From contig NZ_LT670817.1 in the NCBI RefSeq assembly GCF_900129425.1, forward strand, positions 6,758,001-6,822,000: a stretch of DNA of 64,000 nucleotides, in the 5' to 3' direction. The DNA comes from Bradyrhizobium erythrophlei. GTDB lineage: Bacteria > Pseudomonadota > Alphaproteobacteria > Rhizobiales > Xanthobacteraceae. Below, piece by piece: positions 8,754 through 17,934 of this stretch (positions are counted from its first letter, which is position 1; every line of letters begins with the position of its first letter). The notes beneath the pieces are model-generated. The model was not told the DNA's origin and did no database searches. It saw only the letters and a program-made list of their open reading frames with translations. Both the position numbers and the translations under genes were made by a program.

Positions 8754-8770
8754 TTTAGAATGCTTCTAAA
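8754..8770 (-). promoter_or_regulatory. Irr box (iron control element) of bfr
   Basis: The 17-bp perfect palindrome TTTAGAATGCTTCTAAA matches the iron control element bound by Irr in Rhizobiales (TTAGAA-N3-TTCTAA as I recall it). Its centre is ~55 bp upstream of the bfr ATG, a position expected for repression under low iron. That Irr acts here is inference from family knowledge. Confidence 0.85.
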
Positions 8771-8832
8771 TCAGATCGCCGACGAGGGCAACCCTATTCC
8801 CCAAGGGCAGGGCCTAGAAGCTCGTTCGATCT

Positions 8833-9096
8833 TCAGGAGGCAGCGAGCGCAAACTCGGTATTGCTGTGCTGATGCGTTCCGGCCCGGCTGTGCGGGCATC
8901 CGGAACAGCAGGCTTCGGCGCAAGCGCCGAGCGCCTCGTCGATAATGGTCTTGATGGTGCGCGCGCATCGGCCGCACTCAGCGCTGCAGCCGAGGCAGCC
9001 GTAGATCTGCTTGGCATTACGCGGAAGCTGTTCGGCGGCCCCAACGGCATTGCGGACATCGTGGTCGCTGAGGACGTTGCAGGAACAGACAATCAT
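8833..9096 (-). CDS. bfd: Bacterioferritin-associated ferredoxin
   Basis: An 87-residue BFD-like [2Fe-2S] protein, which would pass electrons to bacterioferritin to release stored iron. It starts MIVCSCNVLSDHDVRNAV with Cys4 and Cys6; the second pair is in CSAECGRCARTI (Cys41, Cys44), with extra Cys34 and Cys37 upstream. The C-terminal tail is unusual, with further Cys/His (EACCSGCPHSRAGTHQHS) that might bind another metal. The much longer upstream frame is rejected because it has no ferredoxin features. It is followed 126 bp later by bfr. A degenerate half Irr site (TTTAGATTCATTCC) lies upstream near 9207-9223. Confidence 0.9.
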   Translation of the reverse strand: MIVCSCNVLSDHDVRNAVGAAEQLPRNAKQIYGCLGCSAECGRCARTIKTIIDEALGACAEACCSGCPHSRAGTHQHSNTEFALAAS

Positions 9097-9277
9097 GAAA
9101 GCGGCAGACCCATTGGTGATGCAAGGCCAGAGATATTTAAGACCGCGGCGGGATGCAAAAGGAAAAGCCGCATTTTCAAGTGATTCCAAACTGGCCCTTG
9201 GTACAGACTGGAATGAATCTAAAAACCCTTGCTGGACCGGATCAAAATGCCGTTCGTTTTTCGGCGGACTCCCAGCG

Positions 9278-9547
9278 TTAATCGCCTCCGCCGTCGCCGC
9301 CACCTCCGCTATCGCTTCCATCTCCACCACCATCAACCAGATTGCCCGAACTATCCGATGCGGAATGGACGCCGTCGCTCCAGAGGGTCCCACCGTGGTC
9401 GCCGGCATAGCCGGCGCCGTCCGCTCCGAAGCTGTCGCTCGACGATCGGCGAGGTGCGCGGCGGTTCTGTAATCGCGTCGTCACTACGTAGCAGATCAGC
9501 GACGTGCCGCCGACCGCGATCGCGAGTGCCGTCATCCCGCTCGTCAT
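9278..9547 (-). CDS. Small membrane protein with Gly/Asp/Ser-rich tail
   Basis: An 89-residue protein (MTSGMTALAIAVGGTSLICYVV...) with one N-terminal membrane helix, followed by a basic stretch (TTRLQNRRAPRR) and a long low-complexity tail ending DGSDSGGGGDGGGD. GAGAGGAAA sits just upstream of the ATG. The basic segment after the helix suggests that the N-terminus is outside and the tail in the cytoplasm. I do not know a function. It lies divergent to the WDGYGW protein that starts at 9729. Confidence 0.6.
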   Translation of the reverse strand: MTSGMTALAIAVGGTSLICYVVTTRLQNRRAPRRSSSDSFGADGAGYAGDHGGTLWSDGVHSASDSSGNLVDGGGDGSDSGGGGDGGGD

Positions 9548-9728
9548 CGTTTCCTCTCGCGCCCAACCGCATGCCGGAGCCCGCTTGCGCATCGCAAAAG
9601 CTGCGCAGCGGCCCACATTTGTCGTGAAATGTGGCGATCCCGTTCATTGATCATTCAAGTGAAATGTGGAACTTTCACTCCGACGGACCGCTTTGTCGCT
9701 GTCCTTGCTCGATGAGAAAGGTGAAGCC

Positions 9729-10049
9729 ATGAGGAAAACATTGATGGCCCTAACCGCTGTCGCCAGCTTGGCTGTCTCAGCCGTGGTGGCGCCCGCGCCG
9801 GCCCACGCCCAACGCGGCTTCGGCGCAGCGGTGGCTGGCGGCATCATCGGCGGCGCCATCGTCGGCGGTGCGCTTGCCGGTCCCGGCTATTATTACGGCC
9901 CCGGTTATTACGGACCCGGTTACGGCTATTACGGCCATCCGGCCTACGTCGGCGAAGACCCGGATTACTATGGCGGCTGCGTCTGGCAACGGCAGCGTTT
10001 CTGGGACGGCTATGGCTGGCGCGTTCGCCGCGTCCGGATCTGCGGCTGA
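9729..10049 (+). CDS. Secreted glycine-zipper protein, WDGYGW family (copy 1)
   Basis: A 106-residue protein with a Sec signal peptide (cleaved after AHA) and the glycine zipper GAAVAGGIIGGAIVGGALAG, then a Tyr/Gly/Pro-rich segment (GYYYGPGYYGPGYGYYG). It ends in a conserved block CVWQRQRFWDGYGWRVRRVRICG with two Cys likely paired. It is the longer of two tandem paralogues (see 10259-10534); the Tyr-rich insert is the main difference. A GAAAGGTGAAG ribosome site precedes the ATG. It is likely periplasmic or outer-envelope. No role is known. Confidence 0.8.
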   Translation: MRKTLMALTAVASLAVSAVVAPAPAHAQRGFGAAVAGGIIGGAIVGGALAGPGYYYGPGYYGPGYGYYGHPAYVGEDPDYYGGCVWQRQRFWDGYGWRVRRVRICG

Positions 10050-10258
10050 TCCCGTTCATCTTCGTTAAACCTGCGGCGCTTCTTGGCGTGCTCTGACAAA
10101 GGCCTGAAAAAACCGTTTTTTCGGCCCAGTAGCTCGGAAGCGTTTACTTTGAATTGACTGTTGCGCGCTTTTTGGCGAGACGGCCAGTTTCGAATACTGC
10201 GTGAGTCACCTTCAACCCGGCGCTGACTGAAGGCGCCAACTCCAGGAGAGCCCAAGAC

Positions 10259-10534
10259 ATGAAGAAGACATTGGTTGCCTTCGCAGCGGTCGCAATGATC
10301 GCCGCCGGATCGTTTGCCCCGACGCCCGCCAGCGCACAGCGCTACCTTGGCGCGGCCGTGGCCGGCGGGCTCATCGGCGGCGCGATCGTCGGCGGAGCCA
10401 TCGCCTCCAGCCGCCCGGCCTATGGTGGTCCGGTGTATGTGGAAGACGCACCGCCCCCGCCCTGCCGTTGGGTTCGCCAGCGCTTCTGGGATGGTTACGG
10501 CTGGCGCTTCCGCCGCATCGAGGTCTGCAACTGA
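10259..10534 (+). CDS. Secreted glycine-zipper protein, WDGYGW family (copy 2)
   Basis: A 91-residue paralogue of the upstream gene: the same signal peptide style (MKKTLVAFAAVAMIAAG, cut after ASA), the same zipper (GAAVAGGLIGGAIVGGAIAS) and the same C-terminal module (CRWVRQRFWDGYGWRFRRIEVCN). It lacks the Tyr/Gly insert and has a short PPPP hinge instead. AGGAGAG precedes the ATG. The 209 bp between the copies holds no gene. A strong terminator follows at 10568. The pair is clearly a local duplication. Confidence 0.82.
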   Translation: MKKTLVAFAAVAMIAAGSFAPTPASAQRYLGAAVAGGLIGGAIVGGAIASSRPAYGGPVYVEDAPPPPCRWVRQRFWDGYGWRFRRIEVCN

Positions 10535-10567
10535 TCTGACCGGCGCCAATCGACGCTGCCTAGATTC

Positions 10568-10602
10568 AAAACCCGGCCGATGCTTCGGCCGGGTTTTTTC
10601 TT
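10568..10602 (+). terminator. Rho-independent terminator
   Basis: The stem AACCCGGCC/GGCCGGGTT with an 8-base loop (GATGCTTC) is followed by TTTTTTC. It ends the WDGYGW pair and overlaps the 3' end of the convergent transglycosylase region. Confidence 0.92.
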
Positions 10603-10604
10603 TT

Positions 10605-11858
10605 TCAGCGCGCCGCGCTGATCGAACGCAGCACCGCTTCGCTTGGCCAGCAATCGACCTTGAGTCCGGCCGATTTCTGGTACGCCCCGAGCGCCGCGCG
10701 GGTCTTCATCCCCGCCTTGCCATCCACCTTGTCGGCATAGAGACCGATGCGCGTCAACTGACGCTGCATGGCCTCGACATCGGCGGTGCGCAGCTGGGTC
10801 GAAGCCGACCACGGCGTTGCGAACGGTTGCGGGCTCAACATGCGATCGCTGAGATGCCCGACGAACAGCACATACAGATCAGAGAAATTATATTCCTTGA
10901 TCACGAAATAATTCTTCGTGGTCAGAAACGCCGGGCCATAGATACCCTCCGGCTGCAGCAGCGAGGCCGGCTCGGCCTGCTCGGTCGCGCTGAGCTTTTG
11001 TCCGCGCACCGGCACGAAGCCTGCGCGCAGCCAATCGCCGATCGGCTTTGTCACTTCCGGTACGCCCATGCTGCAATCGACATTGCCAGGCGCGCGGACT
11101 TCATAGGCCCAGCGCACGCCCGGCTGCCAGCCCTTGTTGACGAGTTGCTGCGCGGCAGAGGCAAGCGCGTCCGGCACCGAATTCCAGATGTCGCGGTGGC
11201 CGTCGCCGTCGAAATCGACGGCGTGCTTATAAAATTCCGACGGCAGAAATTGCGTGAGGCCGGTGGCGCCGGCCCAGGACGAACGCATGTCCTTGCGCGC
11301 CACCTCGCCGTCACCAAGGAGCTTCAGCGCCAGGATAAACTCGTTGCGATACTGATCCTTGCGCCGGCCGACATAGGCCTGCGTCGCCAGCACGCGCAAC
11401 CCGTCGTAGGGCAGCGTGTAGCGGCCAAAATCGGTTTCGCGGCCCCAGATCGCCAGCACGATGGTGGCGGGCACACCGAAACGCTTCTCGATTCCAGCGA
11501 GCGCAGCGCGGTACTTCGCCATTAGCCGCTGCCCCTCCTCAGCCAGCCGCGCGATGCTGGCTTCCTTCACATAATCGGCCGGTACCTGCACGAATTCGGC
11601 CTGCGACGGCGCACCGGTCGCGGGACGGCCAGGCAAAATCAGATCGGGCAATTTGTAATCCGGCTCGAGACCGCTGGTCTCGCGGTCGAACGTCGCGCGC
11701 GCGACACCGGCGGCCTGCGCTTCCGGCCAAAGCGAGGCGATGAACTCTTTGAAGCCGGCGTCGGCGGCGCGGGCGGGAGTCAGGCCCGGCATCAATAGCA
11801 GGACTGAAACGGCGAACAGGAAACGGTTCAGAGTGCTTACAAACTTGATATATTGCAT
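10605..11858 (-). CDS. Lytic murein transglycosylase (MltB-like)
   Basis: A 417-residue periplasmic enzyme that would cleave the MurNAc-GlcNAc bond of peptidoglycan with 1,6-anhydro ring formation. It has a signal peptide (1-31) and an SLT_2/MltB domain (~35-330) with the catalytic Glu141 in AIWGRETDFGRY. Also present are SSWAGATGLTQFLPSEF and the C-terminal peptidoglycan-binding repeat (~358-415, RTADVEAMQRQLTRIGLYADKVDG). The length fits the family, with no lipobox, so it is soluble rather than lipid-anchored. It is convergent with the WDGYGW genes and shares the terminator region. Confidence 0.93.
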   Translation of the reverse strand: MQYIKFVSTLNRFLFAVSVLLLMPGLTPARAADAGFKEFIASLWPEAQAAGVARATFDRETSGLEPDYKLPDLILPGRPATGAPSQAEFVQVPADYVKEASIARLAEEGQRLMAKYRAALAGIEKRFGVPATIVLAIWGRETDFGRYTLPYDGLRVLATQAYVGRRKDQYRNEFILALKLLGDGEVARKDMRSSWAGATGLTQFLPSEFYKHAVDFDGDGHRDIWNSVPDALASAAQQLVNKGWQPGVRWAYEVRAPGNVDCSMGVPEVTKPIGDWLRAGFVPVRGQKLSATEQAEPASLLQPEGIYGPAFLTTKNYFVIKEYNFSDLYVLFVGHLSDRMLSPQPFATPWSASTQLRTADVEAMQRQLTRIGLYADKVDGKAGMKTRAALGAYQKSAGLKVDCWPSEAVLRSISAAR

Positions 11859-11912
11859 TCGCGCCTGCCAATTGTAGCTTCGACAATATGCACCGCGAGG
11901 AGCGGCGAATCT

Positions 11913-12145
11913 ATGAGCAAGCCTAAATCAATGCCTGCTTCAAGACCGAAGCGAGGAACGGAAGTTTTGGGGAACGCACGATTCTACCGATTACATCGAC
12001 TGGAGCACGGCCGAGCGCGCCTCGCCTTTCAAACCTGAAGCCCTCGACCAGGTCGATTTCAATTTGTCGATCAAGATCCCTGCCAACAACCGCGACGTGC
12101 CGTATCAGTCGCTGATCAAGATGTAGCTGGCGGAAGAAGGTGGGA
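11913..12145 (+). pseudogene. Relic of a CopG/BrnA-type antitoxin
   Basis: The start MSKPKSMPASRPK is followed, after a frame change, by FWGTHDSTDYIDWSTAERAS, then FKPEALDQVDFNLSIKIPANNRDVPYQSLIKM and a stop, then LAEEGG. I recognise the usual order of CopG-like antitoxins: FWexHDstDYvDWskAe, a helix with lSLRLP, and NkRDVPYQSLIKvWLAEk. The central part is eroded, the Trp codon near the end has become a stop, and no toxin gene is next to it. This is a decayed toxin-antitoxin remnant between a transglycosylase and tam. Confidence 0.7.
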
Positions 12146-12175
12146 TGAACACCAAAAACGCCGCCGCCTCATTCG

Positions 12176-12946
12176 TTACCTTACCGCCACGATGAACAGC
12201 CGCGGAAACCGCAGCAGCACCTTGCCGTCGGTCTGCGGCGGATAACTGGCAGCAATGCGCGCGGTGTATTCGGCGAGATATTGTTTGCGCTCGGGCGCCT
12301 CCAGCGGATCGAGGAACGGCCGCAGGCCCGTTCCCTTGACCCATTCCACGATGGCGTTGGCATCGTCGAGCACGTGGTTATAGATCGTGTGCCAGATTTC
12401 CAGCCGGGTGCAGAGCGGCCCCAGCGCATCGTAATAGCCGCCGGGCTTCGGAATATCGTCGCGCAGGCGTGCGCTCTCCCCCAGCGCCTTGCGCCACGGC
12501 TCCAGCTGCGCGACTTCGCGCATCAGCACATGGCTGGGCTCATCGAAATTGTCGGGCATCTGCACCGCGAGTACGCCGCACGGCGGCAACGCGCCGAGCA
12601 GCCGCTGCAGCTGCTTGAGATGGCCGGGCACCCATTGAAAGATGGCGTTGGCGAATAGAACGTCGGTGCCCGCAGGCGGCGCCCAGTGCGCGATATTGGC
12701 TTCGATAAAGCTGTGTCCCGGCAGCCGCTCGCGCGCCTGCCGCAGCATGTCGGCGGACGTATCGATGCCGATCACAGCCGCCTGCGGCCAGCGCTTGACC
12801 AGAAGCTCGGTTGAATTTCCCGGCCCGCATCCGATGTCGACGACCTTGCGCGCATCGGAGAGCGGGATCTGCGCCAGCAGGTCGCGCGAGGGGCGGGTCC
12901 GCTCGTCCTCGAATTTGAGATACTGCTCTGCGTTCCAGTCCGCCAT
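12176..12946 (-). CDS. tam: Trans-aconitate 2-methyltransferase
   Basis: A 256-residue SAM-dependent methyltransferase that methylates trans-aconitate, a by-product that inhibits the TCA cycle. It starts MADWNAEQYLKFEDERTRPS, the characteristic Tam N-terminus. It has the SAM motif VVDIGCGPGNST at 35-46, the acidic residue in VIGIDTSADML, and FANAIFQWVPGH. The C-terminal WHTIYNHVLDDANAIVEWVKGTGLRPF is also Tam-like. It begins 13 bp after the ettA stop, so the two probably share a transcript. The upstream MGAG extension is rejected. Confidence 0.92.
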   Translation of the reverse strand: MADWNAEQYLKFEDERTRPSRDLLAQIPLSDARKVVDIGCGPGNSTELLVKRWPQAAVIGIDTSADMLRQARERLPGHSFIEANIAHWAPPAGTDVLFANAIFQWVPGHLKQLQRLLGALPPCGVLAVQMPDNFDEPSHVLMREVAQLEPWRKALGESARLRDDIPKPGGYYDALGPLCTRLEIWHTIYNHVLDDANAIVEWVKGTGLRPFLDPLEAPERKQYLAEYTARIAASYPPQTDGKVLLRFPRLFIVAVR

Positions 12947-12959
12947 GCCGGCCCCCAAA

Positions 12960-14609
<1,650 letters not shown>

Positions 14610-14861
14610 CGCGATCCCTGGAAACGAGAGGATTTATGGAAATTTGCTGCCGCTGATGTAACGGCGCGGCCCCCAAAGGGCAACCGTACCCCGATGTTTT
14701 CCATCCGTTCACCACGGATCGTTACGGGGTGGACACCATGTGTGCGCCAGATCACGACAATTGAAACCTTCTTTTAATAAATCAGGCCAAAACTCGCTTT
14801 CAGCGCCAAAAAAGGCGATTCCAACGCGGCATAAGCCGCGAGCAAAGACAGCAGGCGTGTC

Positions 14862-15113
14862 ATGGCAACCATCACCTCGGCATCTTTCTCCTCTCCGGCA
14901 GACGGCCGCGACAGGTCCAATTCTTTCGCCGAAATCCGGGCCTTCTGGCGCCAGTTCCTCGCCAGGGCATTCAATCCCTACCGGCCGGAACTGCACTACA
15001 TGCGCGGCCCCGGCCCGGCCTGTCGCGCCAAGCACAGGGCGTTGTCACCCGCGGTCCAATCGATGGTCGCCGAAATCCGGGCCGCGAAGGCGCTCAGGTC
15101 GTCTGCGCACTGA
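14862..15113 (+). CDS. Possible small hypothetical protein
   Basis: An 83-residue open frame (MATITSASFSSPADGRDRSNSF...) with a helix EIRAFWRQFLARAFNPY and a basic C-terminus. AGCAGG lies 9 bases upstream of the ATG. It lies in the 624-bp gap between ettA and the dehydrogenase, which otherwise holds no gene I can support. An overlapping minus-strand frame (14774-14974) is a weaker alternative. There is no family match. Confidence 0.35.
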   Translation: MATITSASFSSPADGRDRSNSFAEIRAFWRQFLARAFNPYRPELHYMRGPGPACRAKHRALSPAVQSMVAEIRAAKALRSSAH

Positions 15114-15233
15114 TAACAGCGACCGCTTTTCAAGTCACAGGCGCTCTTGCGCGCTCGCGGATTGCGCGCGACCATGGCGGTCCCCGGACGGCGCGTTTGC
15201 GCGCCGTCATCATCGCCATGAACGGACGTTCCC

Positions 15234-16193
15234 ATGACGCGGCTGCGCTGTGTAATTCTCGATGACTATATCAATCTGGCTTTGAAGGTTGCGGACTGGT
15301 CGAAGATCGGCGACCGGGTCGACGTCACCGTGTTCAATCAGCCGTTCGCCTCGCCGGAGGCCGCAGCCGGCGCGCTGAAGGATTTCGAGATCATCTGCGC
15401 GATGCGCGAGCGCACGGCGTTTCCGCGTGCCCTGTTTGCGGCATTGCCGAACCTGAAACTCCTGATCACCTCGGGCATGCGCAACGCCGCGATCGACTTG
15501 GAAGCCGCCAAGGAGCATCAGGTGGTGCTGTGCGGCACGCAATGGGCACGCGACCCCACCGCGCCGCTGACCATGGGCCTGATCCTCGAACTGACCCGCA
15601 ATATCGGCCGCGAGAACGCCCGCATGCATGCCGGCGAAGCCTTGCAGAAATTTGTCGGCATCGAGATCGAGGGCAAGACACTGGGCGTGGTCGGACTCGG
15701 CAAGCTCGGGGCCAAGGTTGCGGGGCTTGCCAAGGCGTTCGGCATGAACGTGATCGCCTGGAGCCCGAACCTGACGCCGGAGCGCTGCAAGGAAGTCGGC
15801 GTCGGCTACGCCACCAAGGAGGAACTGTTCTCAACCGCCGATTTCGTCACCGTCCATGTGGTGCTGAGCCAGCGTTCGCGCGGGCTGGTGGGACGCGATG
15901 ATCTGGCGCGGATGAAGCCGACCGCCTACCTCGTCAACACCGCGCGGGGGCCGATCGTCGATGAAGCCGCGCTGCTGGAAACGCTGCAGCAGAACAAGAT
16001 CGCGGGTGCTGCGGTCGACGTGTTCTCGGTCGAGCCGCTGCCAACAGATCATCCTTTCCGCAAGCTCGATAACATCGTGCTGACGCCGCATCTCGGCTAT
16101 GTCACCGAGGAGGGCTTTCGCAACCATTACAGCCAGATGGTCGAGGGCATCGACGCCTGGTTCAAAGGCGAGCCGCTGCGAAGGCTGGCATAG
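15234..16193 (+). CDS. D-2-hydroxyacid dehydrogenase family protein
   Basis: A 319-residue NAD-dependent oxidoreductase of the D-2-hydroxyacid dehydrogenase / phosphoglycerate dehydrogenase superfamily. Substrate-domain sequence flanks an inserted NAD domain with GLGKLG at 154-159. The catalytic Arg is in NTARGPIVDEAALLE, the Glu in DVFSVEPLP, and the His in LTPHLGYVT. There is no regulatory ACT domain, so it is not a SerA with serine feedback. It stands alone, followed by a bidirectional terminator. The substrate is not predictable from sequence. Confidence 0.9.
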   Translation: MTRLRCVILDDYINLALKVADWSKIGDRVDVTVFNQPFASPEAAAGALKDFEIICAMRERTAFPRALFAALPNLKLLITSGMRNAAIDLEAAKEHQVVLCGTQWARDPTAPLTMGLILELTRNIGRENARMHAGEALQKFVGIEIEGKTLGVVGLGKLGAKVAGLAKAFGMNVIAWSPNLTPERCKEVGVGYATKEELFSTADFVTVHVVLSQRSRGLVGRDDLARMKPTAYLVNTARGPIVDEAALLETLQQNKIAGAAVDVFSVEPLPTDHPFRKLDNIVLTPHLGYVTEEGFRNHYSQMVEGIDAWFKGEPLRRLA

Positions 16194-16240
16194 CCGTTAG
16201 GGCATCACGCCGTCATTGCAATGACGTGAACGCGCAACGA

Positions 16241-16268
16241 AAAGGGGCGCGCCATCGCGCGCCCCTTC
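16241..16268. terminator. Bidirectional terminator hairpin
   Basis: AAAGGGGCGCGC, a CATC loop and GCGCGCCCCTT form a 9-bp GC stem between the convergent dehydrogenase and L,D-transpeptidase genes. The flanking A run and short T run suit both directions, best on the minus strand. Confidence 0.75.
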
Positions 16269-16296
16269 GGGAAATGTCCGCGCCGATCGTGTCGGC

Positions 16297-17576
16297 CTAG
16301 CGCACCGTCACCGGCGCCGGCAGCGGCGGCACCACGGTGGGCTGGGTGCCATGCATGCCCGACGGAGGCAACCCGGCATTCGGTCCAGGTATCGGCGCTG
16401 CCGAGGCGGTGGTGGTCGACGCCGGCGGCGCGCCTCCGGGAAGCACGACCACGCGGGTGCCGACCTTGACGCGGTCGAACAGGTCCGAGACATCCTCGTT
16501 CAGCATCCCGATGCAGCCCGACGAGACGAACTTGCCGATCGTCGAGGGCTGGTTGGTGCCATGGATGCGATAGACGGTGGAACCGAGATACATCGCCCGC
16601 GCGCCCAGCGGATTGCCCGGGCCGCCGGCCATGAAGCGTGGCAGATAAGGCTGACGGTCGATCATCTCCGGCGGCGGATGCCAATCTGGCCACTCGGCTT
16701 TGCGCGAGATTTTCTGCACACCGGTCCAGGTGAAGCCATCGCGGCCGACGCGGACGCCGTAGCGGATCGCACGCCCGCCACCCAGCACGTAATAGAGATA
16801 GGTGTTCGGGGTATCGACGATCAGCGTTCCCGCCGGCTCCTTGGTGGCGAAGGCGACTTCCTGCCGGCGCAAATTCGGCGCGAGCTGCGCGGGCCCGGCC
16901 TCCGGCTGCTCATCCGGCGGCAGCGCCGACAGCACCATCGGCCTGCCGTCCGCTCCTATGGGCCCGGGCTGCACCGAGCCCGTGACGCCGGCACCGGGGG
17001 GGGCCCGACAGCTTCTGGCGGACGCAAGCCACGATTGTCTTGATAGGGATCGACGCCCGTAGGAGGAAGGCGGTTATCGCCGTTGCCGCGGTCCGAATAG
17101 ATCACCGGCGGCGGTCCATCGGGACGGCCATAACGGGGATCGTCCGGCGACAGGATCGGCCCCTGCGGTACGCTGCGGTCGGAATAGACGGGCGGAGCGC
17201 CCATCGGCCGGCCATAGCGGGGATCGTCGGGGGAAAGAACCGGCCCCTGAGGTACATTGCGGTCCGAATAAACGGGCGGAGCACCCATCGGCCGGCCGTA
17301 GCGGGGATCGTCGGGCGAAAGCACGGGGCCGGGCGGCGGCAGCGCCGTCGAACTCTGGGCGTTCGGCCCCTCATCGTCCTCCACCGCGTCGTAATCCGGG
17401 CCGCCGGGAGCGCGGCGATAACCAGGCGGATAACCGCCGGGCGGATAGGACGGCGGCGCGCTCGAATAAACCGACCCGGGAGGCACCGGATAGCCCTGCT
17501 GCGCCAGGGCGAGCGAAGTTCCCGCCGCGCCAGCCGCCACGGCAGCACAAATCGTCAGAATGCTTTTGATCGTCAT
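16297..17576 (-). pseudogene. L,D-transpeptidase with Pro-rich repeats, frameshifted at a C8 tract
   Basis: Two frames make one protein. The first starts MTIKSILTICAAVAAGAAG (signal peptide, start 17576). It carries three 28-residue repeats around GPVLSPDDPRYGRPMGAPPV and runs to AVGPPPV, then stops at 16956 in the wrong frame. The second frame resumes as GAGVTGSVQPGPIGADGRPM and holds a YkuD domain with IHGTNQPSTIGKFVSSGCIGM (His, Ser, catalytic Cys). The break is at a run of eight C (minus strand) near 16996-17003; nine C would restore one ~426-residue periplasmic cross-linking enzyme. It may be a sequencing error, a pseudogene or a phase-variable tract. Confidence 0.8.
17110..17340 (-). 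repeat. 84-bp tandem coding repeats (three)
   Basis: Three copies of an 84-bp unit encode LSPDDPRYGRPMGAPPVYSD plus linker in the L,D-transpeptidase N-terminal region. The two copies furthest toward the N-terminus are nearly identical; the third is diverged (GRPDGPPPVIYSDRG). Such a stretch probably spans the envelope as an extended Pro-rich arm. Confidence 0.85.
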
Positions 17577-17934
17577 CGCTGTTGTATAGTCCCCAAGCCG
17601 ACACCGGACCGTTAACGCAGATGGCCGAACATAGCGGCGCATTCAAGACAAATCCGCCCAATTCACGCCAAGTTTCGCAGTTTGTACCGATGCCGCAGCA
17701 CAGTTGCAACGAAGCCTCACCGGTTCAGGAAACACTTTTCCGGCATGGAGGCGGGCTTCGCACCGCCGATTTTTAACAACCGCCGCAGATACCTTGCGGT
17801 ATTCTGAAATCAGCTGATTCGCTGGCGCTGGGGGTGTCCGATGCGTCGCGAACGCGGCCAATTCTGCGGTCACCGCGTTCCCCGATGCTCAAAGGCCTTC
17901 GCGGATTTATCGCGAAGGTGGAACTCGCCTCCCC
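17577..17934. other. Intergenic region, divergent promoters expected
   Basis: These 358 bp separate the L,D-transpeptidase from the oppositely transcribed Pro/Ala-rich gene. Both promoters should be here, but I could not fix clear -35/-10 boxes. Short open frames inside it lack ribosome sites and protein-like composition. Confidence 0.5.

Noticed and set aside
14774..14974. 66-residue minus frame opposite the possible gene at 14862
   Set aside because: No ribosome site and no domain; neither strand is strongly coding here, and the plus frame is slightly better.
17110..17340. Possible CRISPR-like array
   Set aside because: The 84-bp units are contiguous coding repeats without spacers and no cas gene is present.
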